Origin: Stenopsyche tienmushanensis
Taxonomy: Eukaryota > Arthropoda > Insecta > Trichoptera > Stenopsychidae
Direction of reading: 5' to 3'
Assembly: GCA_008973525.1 (NCBI GenBank)
Contig: WACJ01000260.1
Location: 62,001-126,000, forward strand
Length of the DNA stretch: 64,000 nt
Below are positions 20,835 to 34,410 of the stretch, one piece after another. The notes under the pieces were generated by a model. That model searched no databases. It was given only the letters and a program-made list of their open reading frames with translations, and was not told where the DNA came from. The translations under genes and the position numbers were made by a program. Numbering within the stretch: the stretch's first letter is position 1; each line of letters opens with the position of its first letter.

Positions 20835-23305
20835 TAAAAAAAAGTGCAAGTGCCCGCTTATCATGCTTCTAAATCAATCAATCGAGTGACATTCATACAA
20901 ATAATCCGCATTGTAAAAACTTAATTTGATTTCTTCGAACATGCTGACATGAATCGAATCAATTCTGCGCAAAAAAAATTGCAAATCGACCATTAAATTA
21001 ATTGCATAATTGATTTGCATCAAATCATCTGCACAAAGCCTATCAATTCGTTCCGAGTTAATAACATGCATGCAAACATTTGCCGTTTGAATTACATCGA
21101 AAAAAAAATAGCATAAACACCATTACAAATTTGACATGTAAAAAGCGAATCGAATCGCCGATACATTTTACATACAGCATATCATAAATGGACCCTGAAT
21201 CGTCCAATTATACTCCAATCTTATCACAACATTGTCGATCGATTAACTTTGTTTTTTGTTGTTAATTAATCTATTTTGCGCAAATTAAATCTGTATTGTC
21301 GTCGACTCAAAAATACAGATGATAACATTATTTTCTCAATGTGATAAGATTTATCATATTTCTTAATGTTGATATCATTAGGATTCATACGAATTAAAGC
21401 CTAAAATCCATAAAACTACGTTTATAAGACTTTTATATGGATTATTTCTGTCATGATTCTCTTTCAAAGTTTTTACCCCCTGTGGAAGCATACAAAATAA
21501 CTTAAAAATTATTGATAATTTTGGATACAATCGCCTTCTTACCAAGGACAAAAAATGAGCATAGATTGCACAATATGGACTTCAAAATCAATTGAATTTA
21601 ACCCCAGTTATAAAACCTATATTACCCAAAAACAGAGTCACTCACTCGATTTTGTCTTGACACTATTTAAGGCGCAGATGGCTTAGGCTTTGCAATAATT
21701 CTTAAATGGTTTACAGCTCATTTCGCAAATATTTGCTTGAGAAGATGTAGACATTGTATAATAATGCGCAAAATCTTAATTGGCACCAAAACCACATATT
21801 AGCAGATCATTACCAATATTTGCCTAGATTTCAATGTCAATGTCTGTGTTAATTCTCATTTGCTTCCGTATATCTTCGGCTGTATTTATTTGCTTCTCGA
21901 TCTTGATTTGTTAGAATATCATAATCATAATGGATCATTTGACAGCCAAAATATGAATCGCCGAATAGATTTCCTTATCATCTAACCCTAATATAATGAA
22001 TGTATGCACAAAATTATGCCGATTTTATCAAATAGTATCATGAAATAAGCCCATCATACGTCATCCCGAGCGACTTTGTTGCATTTTTCTTGTAATACGT
22101 TTTTCTTGAGCCTAAACATTTTTTTCGTATTCAAGGTTTGATAGAAGACAAGTTAACATCGGGCTGGCCAAATATTTGCCGATCGCATGTGCATCGTTTT
22201 GGTGCAACACAACGCACTCGTACGGAGCTCTGATTGTTTGTTGTGACACTTGTACGGACCGACGCAATTTCCGTATGCATTTGTAAACATCAAGGTAAGC
22301 CTAGTTTTTTGTATTATTTAACATGTCGAAATTGCAACAAAACCGGTAGTAGTTCGCCAATAAAATGTATCATAAATGGCAACTTTGATCTTCAAGGTTT
22401 CCCCCACATTATTACGAATTTAAGGGAAATCCTAGACATCATATGCTTATTTCATGATCGACAATTAAATTTAATTCAGATAATTTTTGATTATACTCTA
22501 TAATTTATATCGACACACTTTTTAAGTGTCAATGGTTTAAATAAAGCCGGAAAATCCATGAAATAAATGGATCCTAATGTGTATACTTTGATGATAATTT
22601 CGATAGTCGCTCATAGATTATTTCCTATCTATCCAAACAATGTGGAAAGCAATGAGAAACCACAATAAAAAATAATTTATACCTAATAAAATCTTCTATG
22701 AGGTCCGATCACGGATATGGCACCTAAAGAAGAAGACACGAATCTTCCGATTGAAAGATCAAATATCACATCCAGGTCGCACTGATTAGCTCAATTCGAT
22801 CCAAAACATTTGAGAGCCATCCATTTAAAAATTTTCCTACCACATGACGACACATTCATTCATGTACAGTTGAAAAACTATATGCAAAAACAAAAAAGAA
22901 ATCGATTCAGCACGCTAGAATACATATAGCCTTATTTAAAAACAGCCGGGTAATTAAATGATGTTATGGGTGCTTAAAAATGCAGACATCTATTTAACAG
23001 TAATTTATTATTCTTGTATATAAGTTTGTTCGGAACTGGCGGGTAATTGTGAAAATCGATGGCCAGCGCTCAAATGCATTTTATTACTGTTGCAATTTGC
23101 AGGAAAAATACGTCATTGGCTTAATGGCCAAATTAAAAGATTTAGTATTCCCATTGTTCTTTACCTCAAACAGGCGTTTTTTTAATATTATTTTCAACCG
23201 CAAATCTTGACGTCGTCTTTGTTTTGCGCTTCAATAAAATTACCAAGAGATTTTAAAGGCTCGATTGAGCAAACTTTGATTTAAAGAACATTTTTGCCTT
23301 GTCGA
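20835..23305. other. Intergenic AT-rich stretch
   Basis: No exon, RNA gene or recognisable transposon on either strand. Confidence 0.4.
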
Positions 23306-23309
23306 GCCC

Positions 23310-23804
23310 TAAACTGATCAATTTTTTTATGCAAAAAAAAAGTTAAATATAGAATGTTGATATTTAGTATATTGAATGGGCGATGTTTATTGAATATAAA
23401 AATATTTTTTAAAATTAAACAAAGTATGAATGTGGGAGTGGGAAGAGTCACGTATATTGGTGCGCGAGCGATGGCATTCTTCACCGCGGAAGTCCTAAGT
23501 CCTAGACAGGGGATTTGAAGCAAAAAAAATAAACATGTTTTTACTTTGTATAATATTTTATATAGCTTAGACTATAATTAAGAAGAAATATTGGAAAATA
23601 AAAAAAATGGTGACCAATCGAAGAAAAGTGTGTGTTTTTACCAACATTTTTTGTGGTTTTTTGTTCATTAAATAAAAATCTTTCAATATTTTTAGATAAA
23701 TATAGGTCAAACAATGAAAACATATATTGTACATATTCCTGCCAAATTTCATAAAAAATACTCATCTAGGGCTTATGGGAGCACTTCCGTGAGCTTGGAA
23801 AAAG
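23310..23804 (+). repeat. About 500-bp dispersed repeat, copy 1
   Basis: Matches 37563-38066 along its whole length in the same orientation. Shared blocks: GAATATAAAAATATTTTTTA, GCGCGAGCGATG.CATTCTTC, TATAGCTTAGACTAT, CAATCGAAGAAAA.TGTGTG, and CTCATCTAGGGC...GGGAGCACTTCCGTGAGCTTG. By eye 80-85 percent identical. A chance open frame covers part of it. No transposase domain, so it is a nonautonomous element of unknown class. Confidence 0.75.
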
Positions 23805-24439
23805 TAGTTTCTCCTCTCATCAATTTCGCGCAGTGCAGCTTCTCCTCGTCAGCGTATAACGTTACGAATTTGATTTATAGCGACTTAAAATTTGCTGATT
23901 GTGTTCTTAAACATAAGTTCTTTCCGATACACCAGGAAAAAACATCCTTAATATTTTGCGTCCACGTTTATTTTCCATGGGAACGCTCGGATAAATATTT
24001 CAAAGCTGAATGTAGCGTATGATGTTCTATAGTGTATCATCGTCTTTGTACATCAAAATTTAAGGAATACAACCAAGACTATGAGATACTGTAGTATAAT
24101 TTCGATCTATGATCCTGGATCGATCGTTTTCCCGTTTATGTAGATTTGTTGAATTAACACTTAATAAGGGGTGATAAAAGACAAAAATATTCCTGTTTGT
24201 AACTGTATTATCATTAACCCTATTAATGCCATTTAATCACTTTTGAAATGGCCTCTTTTTAGTCAAAGTCCCATATTTATTACCCATTCATCTAATTTCT
24301 CCATCAATCGACTTTTGCATTTAAGCAAAGAATCATCGTCCCTCAGAGTCTTTTGAGTTTTTTTTCCCAGAAAATGGTGTAATATTCATTATTTTTTTAT
24401 TTAAAATAATATTTTATGATATTAAGTATGAAATATAAC

Positions 24440-24860
24440 ATTCAAATGTCTGCTGAGGCTTTTCTTGGTGCTTTAATGGCTCGTATTCGGGAGGTCCAAT
24501 TTTCGATGACTTTGTCACATAAATCTGGCACAATTTGCTAAATGGCTTTCATTATTTTGACTTTGAGAGCATCAATTGATTGCGGTTTATACGCATAGAC
24601 CTCCGATTTAAGATAGTCCCAAAGGAAGAAGTTAAAAGGCGTTAAATCACACGATCTCAGTGGCCAGTTCATATCGCCGTCGCGCGAGATAACCATGCCC
24701 TCAAATCACTCGTGCAGAATGTCCATCGAGGCATGCGCTGTGTGACACGTAACGCCGTCCTGTTGGAACCGTATATCGTCTGTATTCATATCATCCAGTG
24801 TATACTTCCCAAATCAGACAATTTTGCTTATTCACATATCCATTCATCCAAAAATGGGTC
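24440..24860 (-). mobile_element. Tc1/mariner-superfamily transposase fragment (second half of DDE domain)
   Basis: Minus-strand reading from about 24830 down gives DIRFQQDGVTCHTAHASMDI, containing the second catalytic Asp in QQDG. It continues MVISRDGDMNWPLRSCDLTP, with the third catalytic residue in the CDLTP context, then FNFFLWDYLKSEVYAYKPQS and VIENWTSRIRAIK. This is the C-terminal half of a widespread insect Tc1/mariner-type transposase. Stops (HE*FEG, AI*QIV) show decay; the N-terminal half and the termini are not visible. Confidence 0.75.
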
Positions 24861-24899
24861 TCATCGCTAAAGAGGCTTTTTTGCGAATTGATTTTGAAA

Positions 24900-26800
24900 A
24901 TAAAATTTGATAATTTATACACGTTATTCAACGCTATAACTTTCTATAATAATTTGCCATATATTACTGAATAATTCACAGTAAATTTGATAGATGTTGC
25001 TTTAATAAGATGGCCGCTGTTACATATCAAATTACAAGCATCTCTATTGAAAGACCCCATATAATATGAATGCATTTGCTGTTTTAAATTCTTTTGCATT
25101 TGAATCAAATTCCGCCAACCAAAAGTACTAAATACCATTCAATTGACTTTAAATCAAAATTTCGGCGAAAATCTCATTTGTTAACCATTTGAATGACTTC
25201 CCAGTTCAAAGAAGCCATTAAAGTAAACTATGACGTAAAAAACGATACATTGTTCAATAGAATTAGAACCGGCAAAATGCTGGCTAAATAACGTCAGAGT
25301 ATTGTGCTTCGAATTTTTATATACTTGTTATAATTTATCACATGTAAATATAATATAGATAGTGAAAACATTCGCCGTACCAATAAATTTAGATGATGAG
25401 CAATATGAATATTTTTGATCGATTCAAATTAATTCTGATTTTCTAATTCCATTTAACAATCATAGATCGTTTAACCTTTGGGTAATTTATTGTGGATATC
25501 AATTACGCTAAATAGATTAAGGATGAATATATCAAATGGTTGGGTGAATCCTTATTATCTAGCTAAAAGCATGTAAATCCTAGTCATGTCAACAATATTT
25601 GAAGTCTTCGATTGCTCAACTGTCAATATTGCAAATATATTTATATCCGACGATGATCATCATAAATACACTTTGCTCATTTTAAGTGCAGCAACAGCAT
25701 TGATGAGCAAGCACTCCTCCTTGAGCTAAAATAAGCTCGCAATCCTTTTTCGTCTTTCAATTTGTTCCAATCCGATGCTTCAATCCAACATCAGGAACAC
25801 GACTTCGATGTACAGAAGACAGCGATGCAATGAAACGTTCATCGCTATAATAATCGCAAGTACGTATTCGTGGAGAGTTTCATTACTTTTACTTTTCATT
25901 GGCAAGTATCGTCTGTTCACGTCTCATGCAGTCAGGGAAAGTTTCATTCGCATTTACAAAAGTGATATCTGTCCTGTCATCTCATAGTCGTAGGTACATT
26001 GTCGAAATCGTTTAGTCTTTGTTCATCTTAAGATGACTTCTCAGCGAGTCGGTCATTCTGTTGCTCATAAGCAATTCGCTTTCAAAATTTGATAATTTTT
26101 GAGCAATTTATTTCGCATCATATCGGTCGTATTTGTCATATTATGAATTCAATTAACACGCTTATCGAATTCTGAAACGCAATTTTCTTCCGAAACGACG
26201 AGTTTCTGCACAAACGGATGGCAAAACTTGCCAAAATGGCGTGACTCAATGGTGGCGTTTTGCAATGCGTTCGTTTTTCGGTTGCATTTCTGCAGAAACA
26301 ATCAATTAATTATGTTTTTTTTGACGACATCTGTTAATTAAGACCACAAATCTGCAGGGTTTCGTCACATTCGGACGAATTACAGTAACCGGCGTGGAGA
26401 AGAACGACGCTTAACATTCTGATCGTGTTTCTTTCCCAAGAGACCACCAGAGGCATTTGCTGCATAGAATTACAATTAGAAGATTTCGTTGATAAGAATA
26501 TCTTATAAATTTATGTCCGATCTCTAGTATAACTATTAACATATTGTAATTATTTAATGCTAACCAACTTAATGGATTAACAACGTATTTATATATATTT
26601 ATAATGGCTGAATTTATGTTTCATTTGAGCGAATAGTCAGAGGGTGTAATATCAAATAAATAAGATAAATGGGGTGGAATTTCTACATCAAGCTCCATAT
26701 TTTTGTTACTGTTCAATTCATGGCTTCAAACCGAAACTGAACCGAAAACCTATAACCGGTAATCAAACTGATATAAATGTTTGCAAATGAACTTAATTAA
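24900..26800. other. Intergenic stretch
   Basis: AT-rich, without recognised genes. About 26340-26460 is a small island of balanced composition without a recognisable product. Confidence 0.4.
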
Positions 26801-26921
26801 CTATGCCTATGTTACTCGCGCAATCCTTAGCAATAAATGGATGAAGTTTTATCGTAATCCGATGAACGGTATGGCAGTGCATTTCACATGAACAAAGCCC
26901 AATTCATTTTTATATATTAGA
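26801..26921 (+). repeat. 121-bp unit, single copy (two more in tandem at 31471-31712)
   Basis: Starts CTATGCCTATGTTACTCGCG, contains GATGAACGGTATGGCAGTGC and ends TTTTATATATTAGA. The length is exactly that of the two tandem units at 31471-31591 and 31592-31712. Layout (GAACGG.ATGG..G, then ACAAA runs, then TATATTAGA) recalls 3' ends of RTE-like LINEs; that is inference. Confidence 0.7.
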
Positions 26922-27062
26922 TTAGAAGAAGAAGAAAAAGATTATAGTTTAGGAATAGAAAGAGGTACCTTAACTAAAGAACGTTTATGTTTTTTTTCGC
27001 TTAGAACTGTTATACAATAGTAATTCGCTGCAAAACGAATCGATATCAAACTTTAACTAGTA

Positions 27063-27774
27063 TCAGGTCAGTCCAAAAGTTTATGCGCATTTTTGGGAAA
27101 TTTTTAAATAGTGTAGACAAAACACAATTTAACATTTTAATCATTGATATATTTTCCTCCACCATCTAACAGGTAGATTTTTTATTCCATCGCTGTAGAA
27201 AGACACTGATTTTGAGTATAAAAAAACTTGAAAGTCCATTTCGTATATCCTGTTTAGAATTTAACTTTTTCCCCAGCAATTTTTTTTTTATAAAGCACGA
27301 AATAAGTGAAAATCACTTAGGGCAATATCCGGGGAGTAAGCAGGATGCGGCAAAAGCTCCCAATTAATTTCACTAATTTTGTTCGAGCCTTGAGGCAATC
27401 GGATAGCTCACGTGGTATATTGGATAATCCACTTTTCAAGCTTGGATACTTTCCCAATCTCATTTAAATGACAAAAAACTATTCCATGAGATGAATCCAT
27501 CCTTTCTGCAATCTGATCCACTGTTAGTTGTGCTTCTGACTTTACAAGATTTTTAAGAAAGTCGTCACAAAACTAACAGGACGTCCTGAGCGAGGTACAT
27601 CATAAATGCTGCTTTCTCCAGCTTTAAATGTTTTAAATCATTTCTGGGCAGTCCTTACACTTATAGTATGTTCACTATGTACAATATTAATTACGCTGCA
27701 GATTTGGCAAATTCACCACACAAAAATATTTAAAATAATCTCAGAAATGCGCATAAACTTTTGGACTGACTTGA
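27063..27774 (-). mobile_element. Internally deleted mariner-type element with intact ends
   Basis: A 712-bp element flanked by TA duplications (27061-27062, 27775-27776). It has about 30-bp terminal inverted repeats: TCAGGTCAGTCCAAAAGTTT then ATGCGCATTT, mirrored at the right end. On the minus strand it encodes the helix-turn-helix part (TVRTAQKWFKTFKAGE-like, DVPRSGRPVSF, SEAQLTVDQIAERMDSSHGI). It then jumps to the end of the DDE domain (LLPHPAYSPDIALSDFHLF, YSDGIKNLPVRW). The first two catalytic Asp are lost in the deletion. It cannot make a transposase but keeps ends that a relative could mobilise. Confidence 0.85.
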
Positions 27775-27776
27775 TA

Positions 27777-30700
27777 AAATATACATTTTTTGCCGTTGTG
27801 CGGTTAACGACATTTCATAGAAGGTCCAAATCTCTTCTTATTTAATTTGTTTTAACAGATCATGGATGATCGAGCTACAAAAATGTAAAAGATTTGATCA
27901 TTTTTATGACCCCTTTATATCATGAGCCTCATAATGAGCAGATTTTTTCAAAGTATTGATTGGTTTAATTTTATGATCGGTTGTCTCAAAATGAAATGCA
28001 TTTTAAATCATATATTAATTATTCTAACATATTATCGATTTTTTTAATCAACGAATCAATTTTCTTTCTTCAATTATCTTGCTTATAGCTTACTTTCTTC
28101 AGGCAAAATCGTTCGTCAATGTATTTATTCTATAATATATACTTTCATATACGAAAACGTATCTATTAGTAAATATTAGAATACGAAGATCCATCCGGAG
28201 TAATATTATTTTAGTGACAATTCGAAGAATTTGCCTTATTTCCACAAAGAGATCTACAGAGTGGTCATTCATGCACATCCACGCTCAATTTGTACTCGGA
28301 TCAAGGAACTGAAAGAAGGACAAATGATCATACTTTTGTCACATGATCCCAGTTTAGATCAGACTTCGTTGTCCTGTATTTGATGCATATTGTTTAATGA
28401 ATTGATTAACATATATTTGATCCTTAAATGCACAGTTGTCAGCGTGAATCATAATATTTTTTCCTTGTTTGTGTATCGTTTTTATTGCGAGATAATTTGT
28501 TATGTCTCATTTTTGACATAAAATAAGAATGGCATCATGATGATGGTAATTTTTGTCATTTGTCCTCTTAGTAGCAGCCTTGAGCGTGTTTATTACTTAG
28601 GAACAGATGCTGGAATCAAGAAAATTCGTCTTATTTGTGATAATTTATCAATGTCAAATGAAAATATTTATGTCAATTTTCAACCACATAATACTTCCTC
28701 ACTATCAGAGTTTATATATCAAAGGGTTTTTTTGTTGTTCGGGTATCAATTAAAATCGCTTGAAATCATATGGAGCTTATTTTTTTATTCTGCATAAGCG
28801 ATTTTAAACGACAGGAAATATTCTATTGAGTATTAACTCAAAGCGTTCATGTCAAATTGCCCTGACAGTTGATAAATATGTACGATCTCATAAAATATTC
28901 ATATAACTCGAAAGTATTGATCGAAGTATTTTATTATTTGCATTGAATGATCTAACATTTCAAATAGTACTTTTGACATCAAAGCTTTGTGCGTCAAAAC
29001 TGACATTAACATTATATACTAGCTGCCATTACACTGTGTCCTCCAATGCTTTCAATTAATTCCTTTCACCGAAATATGAAGCATTTAAGCTCAAATTTAT
29101 TATTAATTTTACACCTTCATCGCCCACAATATTTATATCCATAATAGTAAAGTCAAATACAATCCCCTATAGAAGTCTTCAATATCAATTTACAGAAAAG
29201 GATCACATTTGTACCATCTAAATTTTTTTTGGTCTACCTATTGATTATGCAAAAATCAAAATATGAATACTAAGATCTATATAATACATCTATCATGACA
29301 ATAAAAAAACCGATGATACAACATGTGTGCCATGCGTTTGTCAATGCTTTTTATCCAATGACACAGACCATGTATCACGTTTTTCTGCAGGTTTTTTAAC
29401 GAAATTTAACCATATAACAATCGTGCTGCCTATATGATATAAATATGTTTTTTATACTTAAAAAATCCCCAAAAAATATCTGAAAACTGAGAGCATGTTG
29501 TGTGAATCCTAGTCCTGTACAATATATTTTCATTTTTGTTGAAAATTCGCATCCAAACGCTGATATTTTAATGAAAACCTTGACCTTAAAAATTCTTCAA
29601 CTGGAAAGTCCATGGATTTCAGGTCTGGTGAATATTGACATTTTATCCGTTTTTAAGCGGCAGTAGTGAGTGTTGTTTGAAGGCTTAAAATCTGCAAATA
29701 TTTGTTTACATACATACAGAATAAGCACATAATTTAACACCTTTTATTCTGTATTTAAGCATCGTCGTCCTGGTTATAAGCAGAAGGCGACCTTAATTTA
29801 AATCTGTGACCCAAGCGGATCCTTGCTAATCTTATGGTCAGTCGCTGCTCTAAATTAATTGCGAATTTCTGACATCTTAACAACAAATTAGCCCTTTGTT
29901 ATCAATGGTTTGACCATACAATATCATTACAATTAAGGAAACTAACGGTCATTGAATGAATTCAAATGCTCAAAATGGTTATTCAATCATGTCAGAATAT
30001 GTTTGTTGAATACATGATAAAATATTCCATGTGATGTATCATAAATCGCCTGAATGACTTTCCAGCATAAAATTATTGATAGTTCTTGTGCTTTGATGCA
30101 CTATTTTTATACAATTTCTTATTTCTGAAATGCTTTTATTTCTTAGCACAAAAATGTCGATTGAAACTCTCTCATAATTTAAGATAGAAAATTTACTCAG
30201 TCGTTTTGCTACTCTTTTATGCTCGAAGCAATCAACCTTTTTTCAAAGAACTTTCACTCAAGGTTAACAGCAACGTCATTGGACAATGGAGGCTCATTAG
30301 GCATTCATTTAAATTCAAAAAAATATTTTTTGCAACGAAAAGGAAGGTCATAACATCTCTGAAGATAATAAGACAATCGATTTACGTTTCCTTTGACGTC
30401 TTTTAGCAGAATCCCATAACCGGTTCGGTTCATAGAACCTTAACCTCCACACAAATCTTCAATCTTAAAATGAGTTAGATCCTGGATTTTTTAAAAATTC
30501 GGATACAAATCCTGACTGCGGAAAAAATTTCCACCGCACCCACAAATTTGGTAGATCGGAAATATTAATATTTTCGATCGATCTAGTCTTAATCTAATTT
30601 CCTGGTTCTGAATAAGTACATATTGAACCACTTATGAGTGATTGGATTTGTCACAAAAATTAAAACATAATTGAAAAATAGCAATACTTTTGCTAAGTAC

Positions 30701-31270
30701 TCATAGATCACTAACTAAAATCGACTGGAAGTTTTTGAGTCCCAACTTAAAGTGCATACAACTAGGAAATATTTTTTTTTGTCACATACTATATCAACGA
30801 AGGGTTAAAACCCCTGATTATAACAACCATTTCTTATCAAATTAATATCCGCACAATCTTTTCGTCAAAGTAAATACATAATAAGAGGAGCAATCTATTG
30901 AAGACTATGCGAATTCATTCGCCATCTGTACAATATTTGTGTTTCCTTGAAAACGCTCTTAAAATTCTAGTGCCTTGTCTTCTTGCATGCATCTCAATGA
31001 TGTTAATACAGACTCCGGTGACCACCAAAGCCTCGATTTTGGATAATTAGAGGCAAATTATGTGATTTTTTTAAATATGAATCAGCCTACCCCCTAAATT
31101 TACTGAAGTGAAAGATCTATGCCAAGCATATGGAAATCGGCATAAAAAGGACCTTATTGTAAACTATAGGCCAATTTCTTAATTTATGCATATTTGCCAA
31201 AGTATAATTTATGAACAATGACTAATGCAATCCAAATCTGGAATCTTCTTCTGGAATATCTTTCATTTAA
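27777..31270. other. Intergenic AT-rich stretch
   Basis: No exon, RNA gene or definite transposon found. A CGAAGGGTTAAAACCCC at about 30800 resembles TTAA-type element ends, without a partner. Confidence 0.4.
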
Positions 31271-31274
31271 TGTG

Positions 31275-31470
31275 CTAAAAATACCCACCGATGATATGTA
31301 TTTGGTACACCACTATTACTTTAATCGATTACTAGCGAATACCCGACATGCGTTGCAATGCCATAAGCGCTTAATACTTATTTGAAAAGAAACGCAATAC
31401 GTGGTTTATAGCTGGCATCCAACAAGCATATGCACACTCGCCTAATATGATGCATCGATACAATATTTTA
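31275..31470. repeat. Repeat debris upstream of the 121-bp tandem units
   Basis: About 31275-31318 is an inverted copy of the block at 14018-14075. It is followed by TACTAGCGAATACCCGACAT and GCGTTGCAATGCC, a motif style seen at the start of several insect LINE 3' tails. It probably belongs with the tandem units that follow. Confidence 0.45.
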
Positions 31471-31712
31471 CTATGCTTATGTTATTTCTGTAAGTATAAA
31501 CAATAAGTTAACAAGATTTTATTGCAATCGAATAAACGGTATGGAAGCGCATTAAATATGTTCAAACAAACATTGATTTTTACATATTAGACTATGCTTA
31601 TGTTACTCGCGTAATTCTTGGCAATAAATTGACAAAATTTTATTGCAATCTGATGAACGGTATGGCAGTGCATTACATACGAACAAACAAAGATTAATTT
31701 TTATATATTAGA
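31471..31712 (+). repeat. Two tandem 121-bp units
   Basis: Units at 31471-31591 and 31592-31712 both begin CTATGCTTATGTTA, share TTTTATTGCAATC and GAACGGTATGG, and end TATATTAGA. By eye they are about three quarters identical. The second unit is closer to the lone copy at 26801-26921 than to its tandem neighbour (both have GTTACTCGCG and GGCAGTGCATT). Confidence 0.75.
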
Positions 31713-31719
31713 TAGTTGA

Positions 31720-33705
31720 AGTTGAAATGTATTTTTTTTTTTTTTTGTAAAGCTATAAAGTTTATAAAGCAATCTGTAATACCTGCTTTTTGATCTACGG
31801 TTATCTCAAATTCATGCTCGTATATTTCCATATATGAATCTGAATGCAACATAATTTCTTGGATGTTGTATATTCGAAGCATTTATTTTTGATGAATAAA
31901 TATACAACATGTACAGCATCCTTAAATATTTATAAATAATTTTTAAAAAAAGTGCGAATTCATGTATATTAGTGCAATGTTCGTGTACATCGCGTATTGA
32001 AAGGGTTAATATTGGCCAACATTAACATTAATTTTTTTCATATTTTTTTGGGCATAGTTTGACTTTTGATAATCACGCCATTTTATCTAAATAGACAGTC
32101 AATGTGCTAAAATCAAATCTGAACTTTGATGAACGATCGTTTTATTTCATGCATCGGGTATTACCTTTTTTTCCTGAACGAATGACGCAATAATGACGCA
32201 AATAATTACACATTAAGCTCTCAACAATATTGAATCACCGCAATTTATTTATTTATTATTCAGTTATTCAAAGCTATTTAAAACATCCAAAAAATCCCAG
32301 ACAAACAAACGTGCTCATCCATCCATCAATTGGATTGAAAGCATTCAGTGGCAGAGATGCCAGGGCAAGAAAAAATATAGTCAATGAACGCTTTTAAATC
32401 ATTGTATAGGTAGTAGTTTTTTGCATTTCCAAGAACCACAAATAGTCTTATCTTAACTGATGAAATTTCCGGTTCAATAGTCCGCGAGTACGTCATAAAA
32501 CGCACTGAAAATTCGCAATAACGGCTTTCCAAATATTAGCATTGATGTTTCCTATTTTTTCAGATCCATGTTGTGTTTAGCACTTCTTGCGAAATGGTCG
32601 TATTTAGAACCATAAAATAATATCGCGGTGTATGCTTTTGCAATTATCTTTCATGACTTAGATACACAATTTGGAAATTGATATATTAATATAATGAGTG
32701 TCATAATTGATTTCGACGCAATCATTTCACGTTCATATTTTCCATTAAAACAACCCTTTTACTGTGAATATATGCTTAAAGCGAAAAAGACATGCACGTG
32801 AATCATGTGTTATGCTATATTTTATGAATTAATTTATCCATAATTATCTTGTGTAACGTCATTTGTGTTATTGTCACTAGGATGTAATCTAACATAATCA
32901 CTTTAATTAAGTCTTAATTATATGTTTAAAATGTCATTAAGGTTCTATCAAAATGATTGTAATCTAAATCTTATTATACATAGTTAATGTCCTGATCCAA
33001 TAGATAAATGCAAAAATTAATGCGAAAATATCTATTTAAAAAAATATAAATGCATATGTATTCGTCGTTGCGTTTTCGTTCAATCGTTTGATTTCATTTC
33101 CCGATCGAATAGAAATAGCACGCAATAATGCAAATGTTCTTCGATTGTTGGCCTTGGCATTTTTGTAAAAATAATGCTTAAATATATTCCAAAACAAAAA
33201 ATAATCAATATACGACTCTCACTTTTTAATGGTAACTAAAATGCGTGTTTCTTGAACCGTGTCTCGATACAAACCGACTGTAAAAAAATCAGTCTCGAAT
33301 TTTTGATTATTTTCATTATTTGATTATCGAATGCAGCTCGTACACACATTAAACTATTTTTTTTGAGGTGTTATCATATTTTTCCTGTTTGTAGTATAAA
33401 TTAACTGTTCTATTCAAAGATCACGCTAAAGAATACACAGAGCCTTCATTCGCGTAAATTTATTTGACCTCATGTTGCTATAATGCTCACATATACCACC
33501 GAAAAGATAATGGGAAAATCTGAAGGCTTCGTAAATATCAAAGATCATTTCATGAAAATTTTTATATTGAAGCCCAAAGCTGGAAATCGTTTCAACCTCC
33601 CTGAACGTCCTTATTAACCTTAAGCCCAAGTGTTTTTTATATGCATTATTATGAATTTAGGTTTTATAAATCCGGGTTTGATAGTCGAGACATTTATATA
33701 TTGTA
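31720..33705. other. Intergenic AT-rich stretch
   Basis: No gene seen. ATTGAAAGGGTTAA at about 31996-32009 resembles a piggyBac-type right end, without a visible left partner. Confidence 0.4.
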
Positions 33706-33710
33706 TTATA

Positions 33711-34315
33711 TTAGGGTGTCCCATAAGTTTCTTTCGTTTTCATATTAAGAAAAAAATAAACATGAATTTGTATTACATCAAAATTTATTGAATAATATAT
33801 GGTCCATTCTGTTCTATTACCTTTTCTCCATATCTCCGGAAGCCTCATAATGTCTTCTTGCCAAAATTTCGCAGTTTTGTTGGCAAAATATTGATCAAGG
33901 TACGTTTTTATATTCCAGTCCCACCAAATGCATAGCAAAACTTTTTTTTGGATGTAAGCCAGGTTTAGCTACAGTTAAAGCTTCTGCTACCCTTGGTCCA
34001 AGATCGTTTACGTTGGATATTCTCATAGAGTATCTCCAGTGTCAAGTCTCTTCAAAAAAAGGTTGGCTATTATGTCGTTGGAGAAGAAGATCGCATGTTG
34101 AAATACGCTAAAGTTTATTTGAGTCAGTCAGTTCATGAGGAAGCCACACATCTGAACGATTGATGTAGCCCAATTTTGTCAGATGATTATGGACCGATGT
34201 TCGTGGAATTTCTAACTTATTAGCTATTTCGCGAACAGTATATCGCAGGTTTTCTTCAACCAGGGCTATGATTAGTCTGTGTTCATTTGCGAAAGAAACC
34301 TATGGAACAACCTAA
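33711..34315 (-). mobile_element. Internally deleted mariner-type element, second family
   Basis: A 605-bp element between TA dinucleotides (33709-33710, 34316-34317), with inverted ends TTAGGGTGTCCCATAAGTTT and, complement of the right end, TTAGGTTGTTCCATAGGTTT, both continuing CTTTCG. The minus strand still encodes a C-terminal tail (KTAKFWQEDIMRLPEIW). On the other side it keeps helix-turn-helix remnants (LANKLEIPRTSVHN-like, about 34190-34230). Most of the catalytic domain is missing. Its ends differ from those at 27063-27774 and 52170-53254, so it is a third mariner family in the window. Confidence 0.8.
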
Positions 34316-34410
34316 TATTATATAATAACATAAAAGGATTCAATTTTGCTATCACCAGCCTGAACCTGAATTGCTTCATCATGTACGAAAACCACAAGTA
34401 ATACTAATTA

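Noticed and set aside
23714..24022. 102-codon plus-strand open frame
   Set aside because: It starts inside a dispersed repeat; the equivalent frame in the second copy (37.9-38.1 kb) is broken early, so coding conservation is absent.
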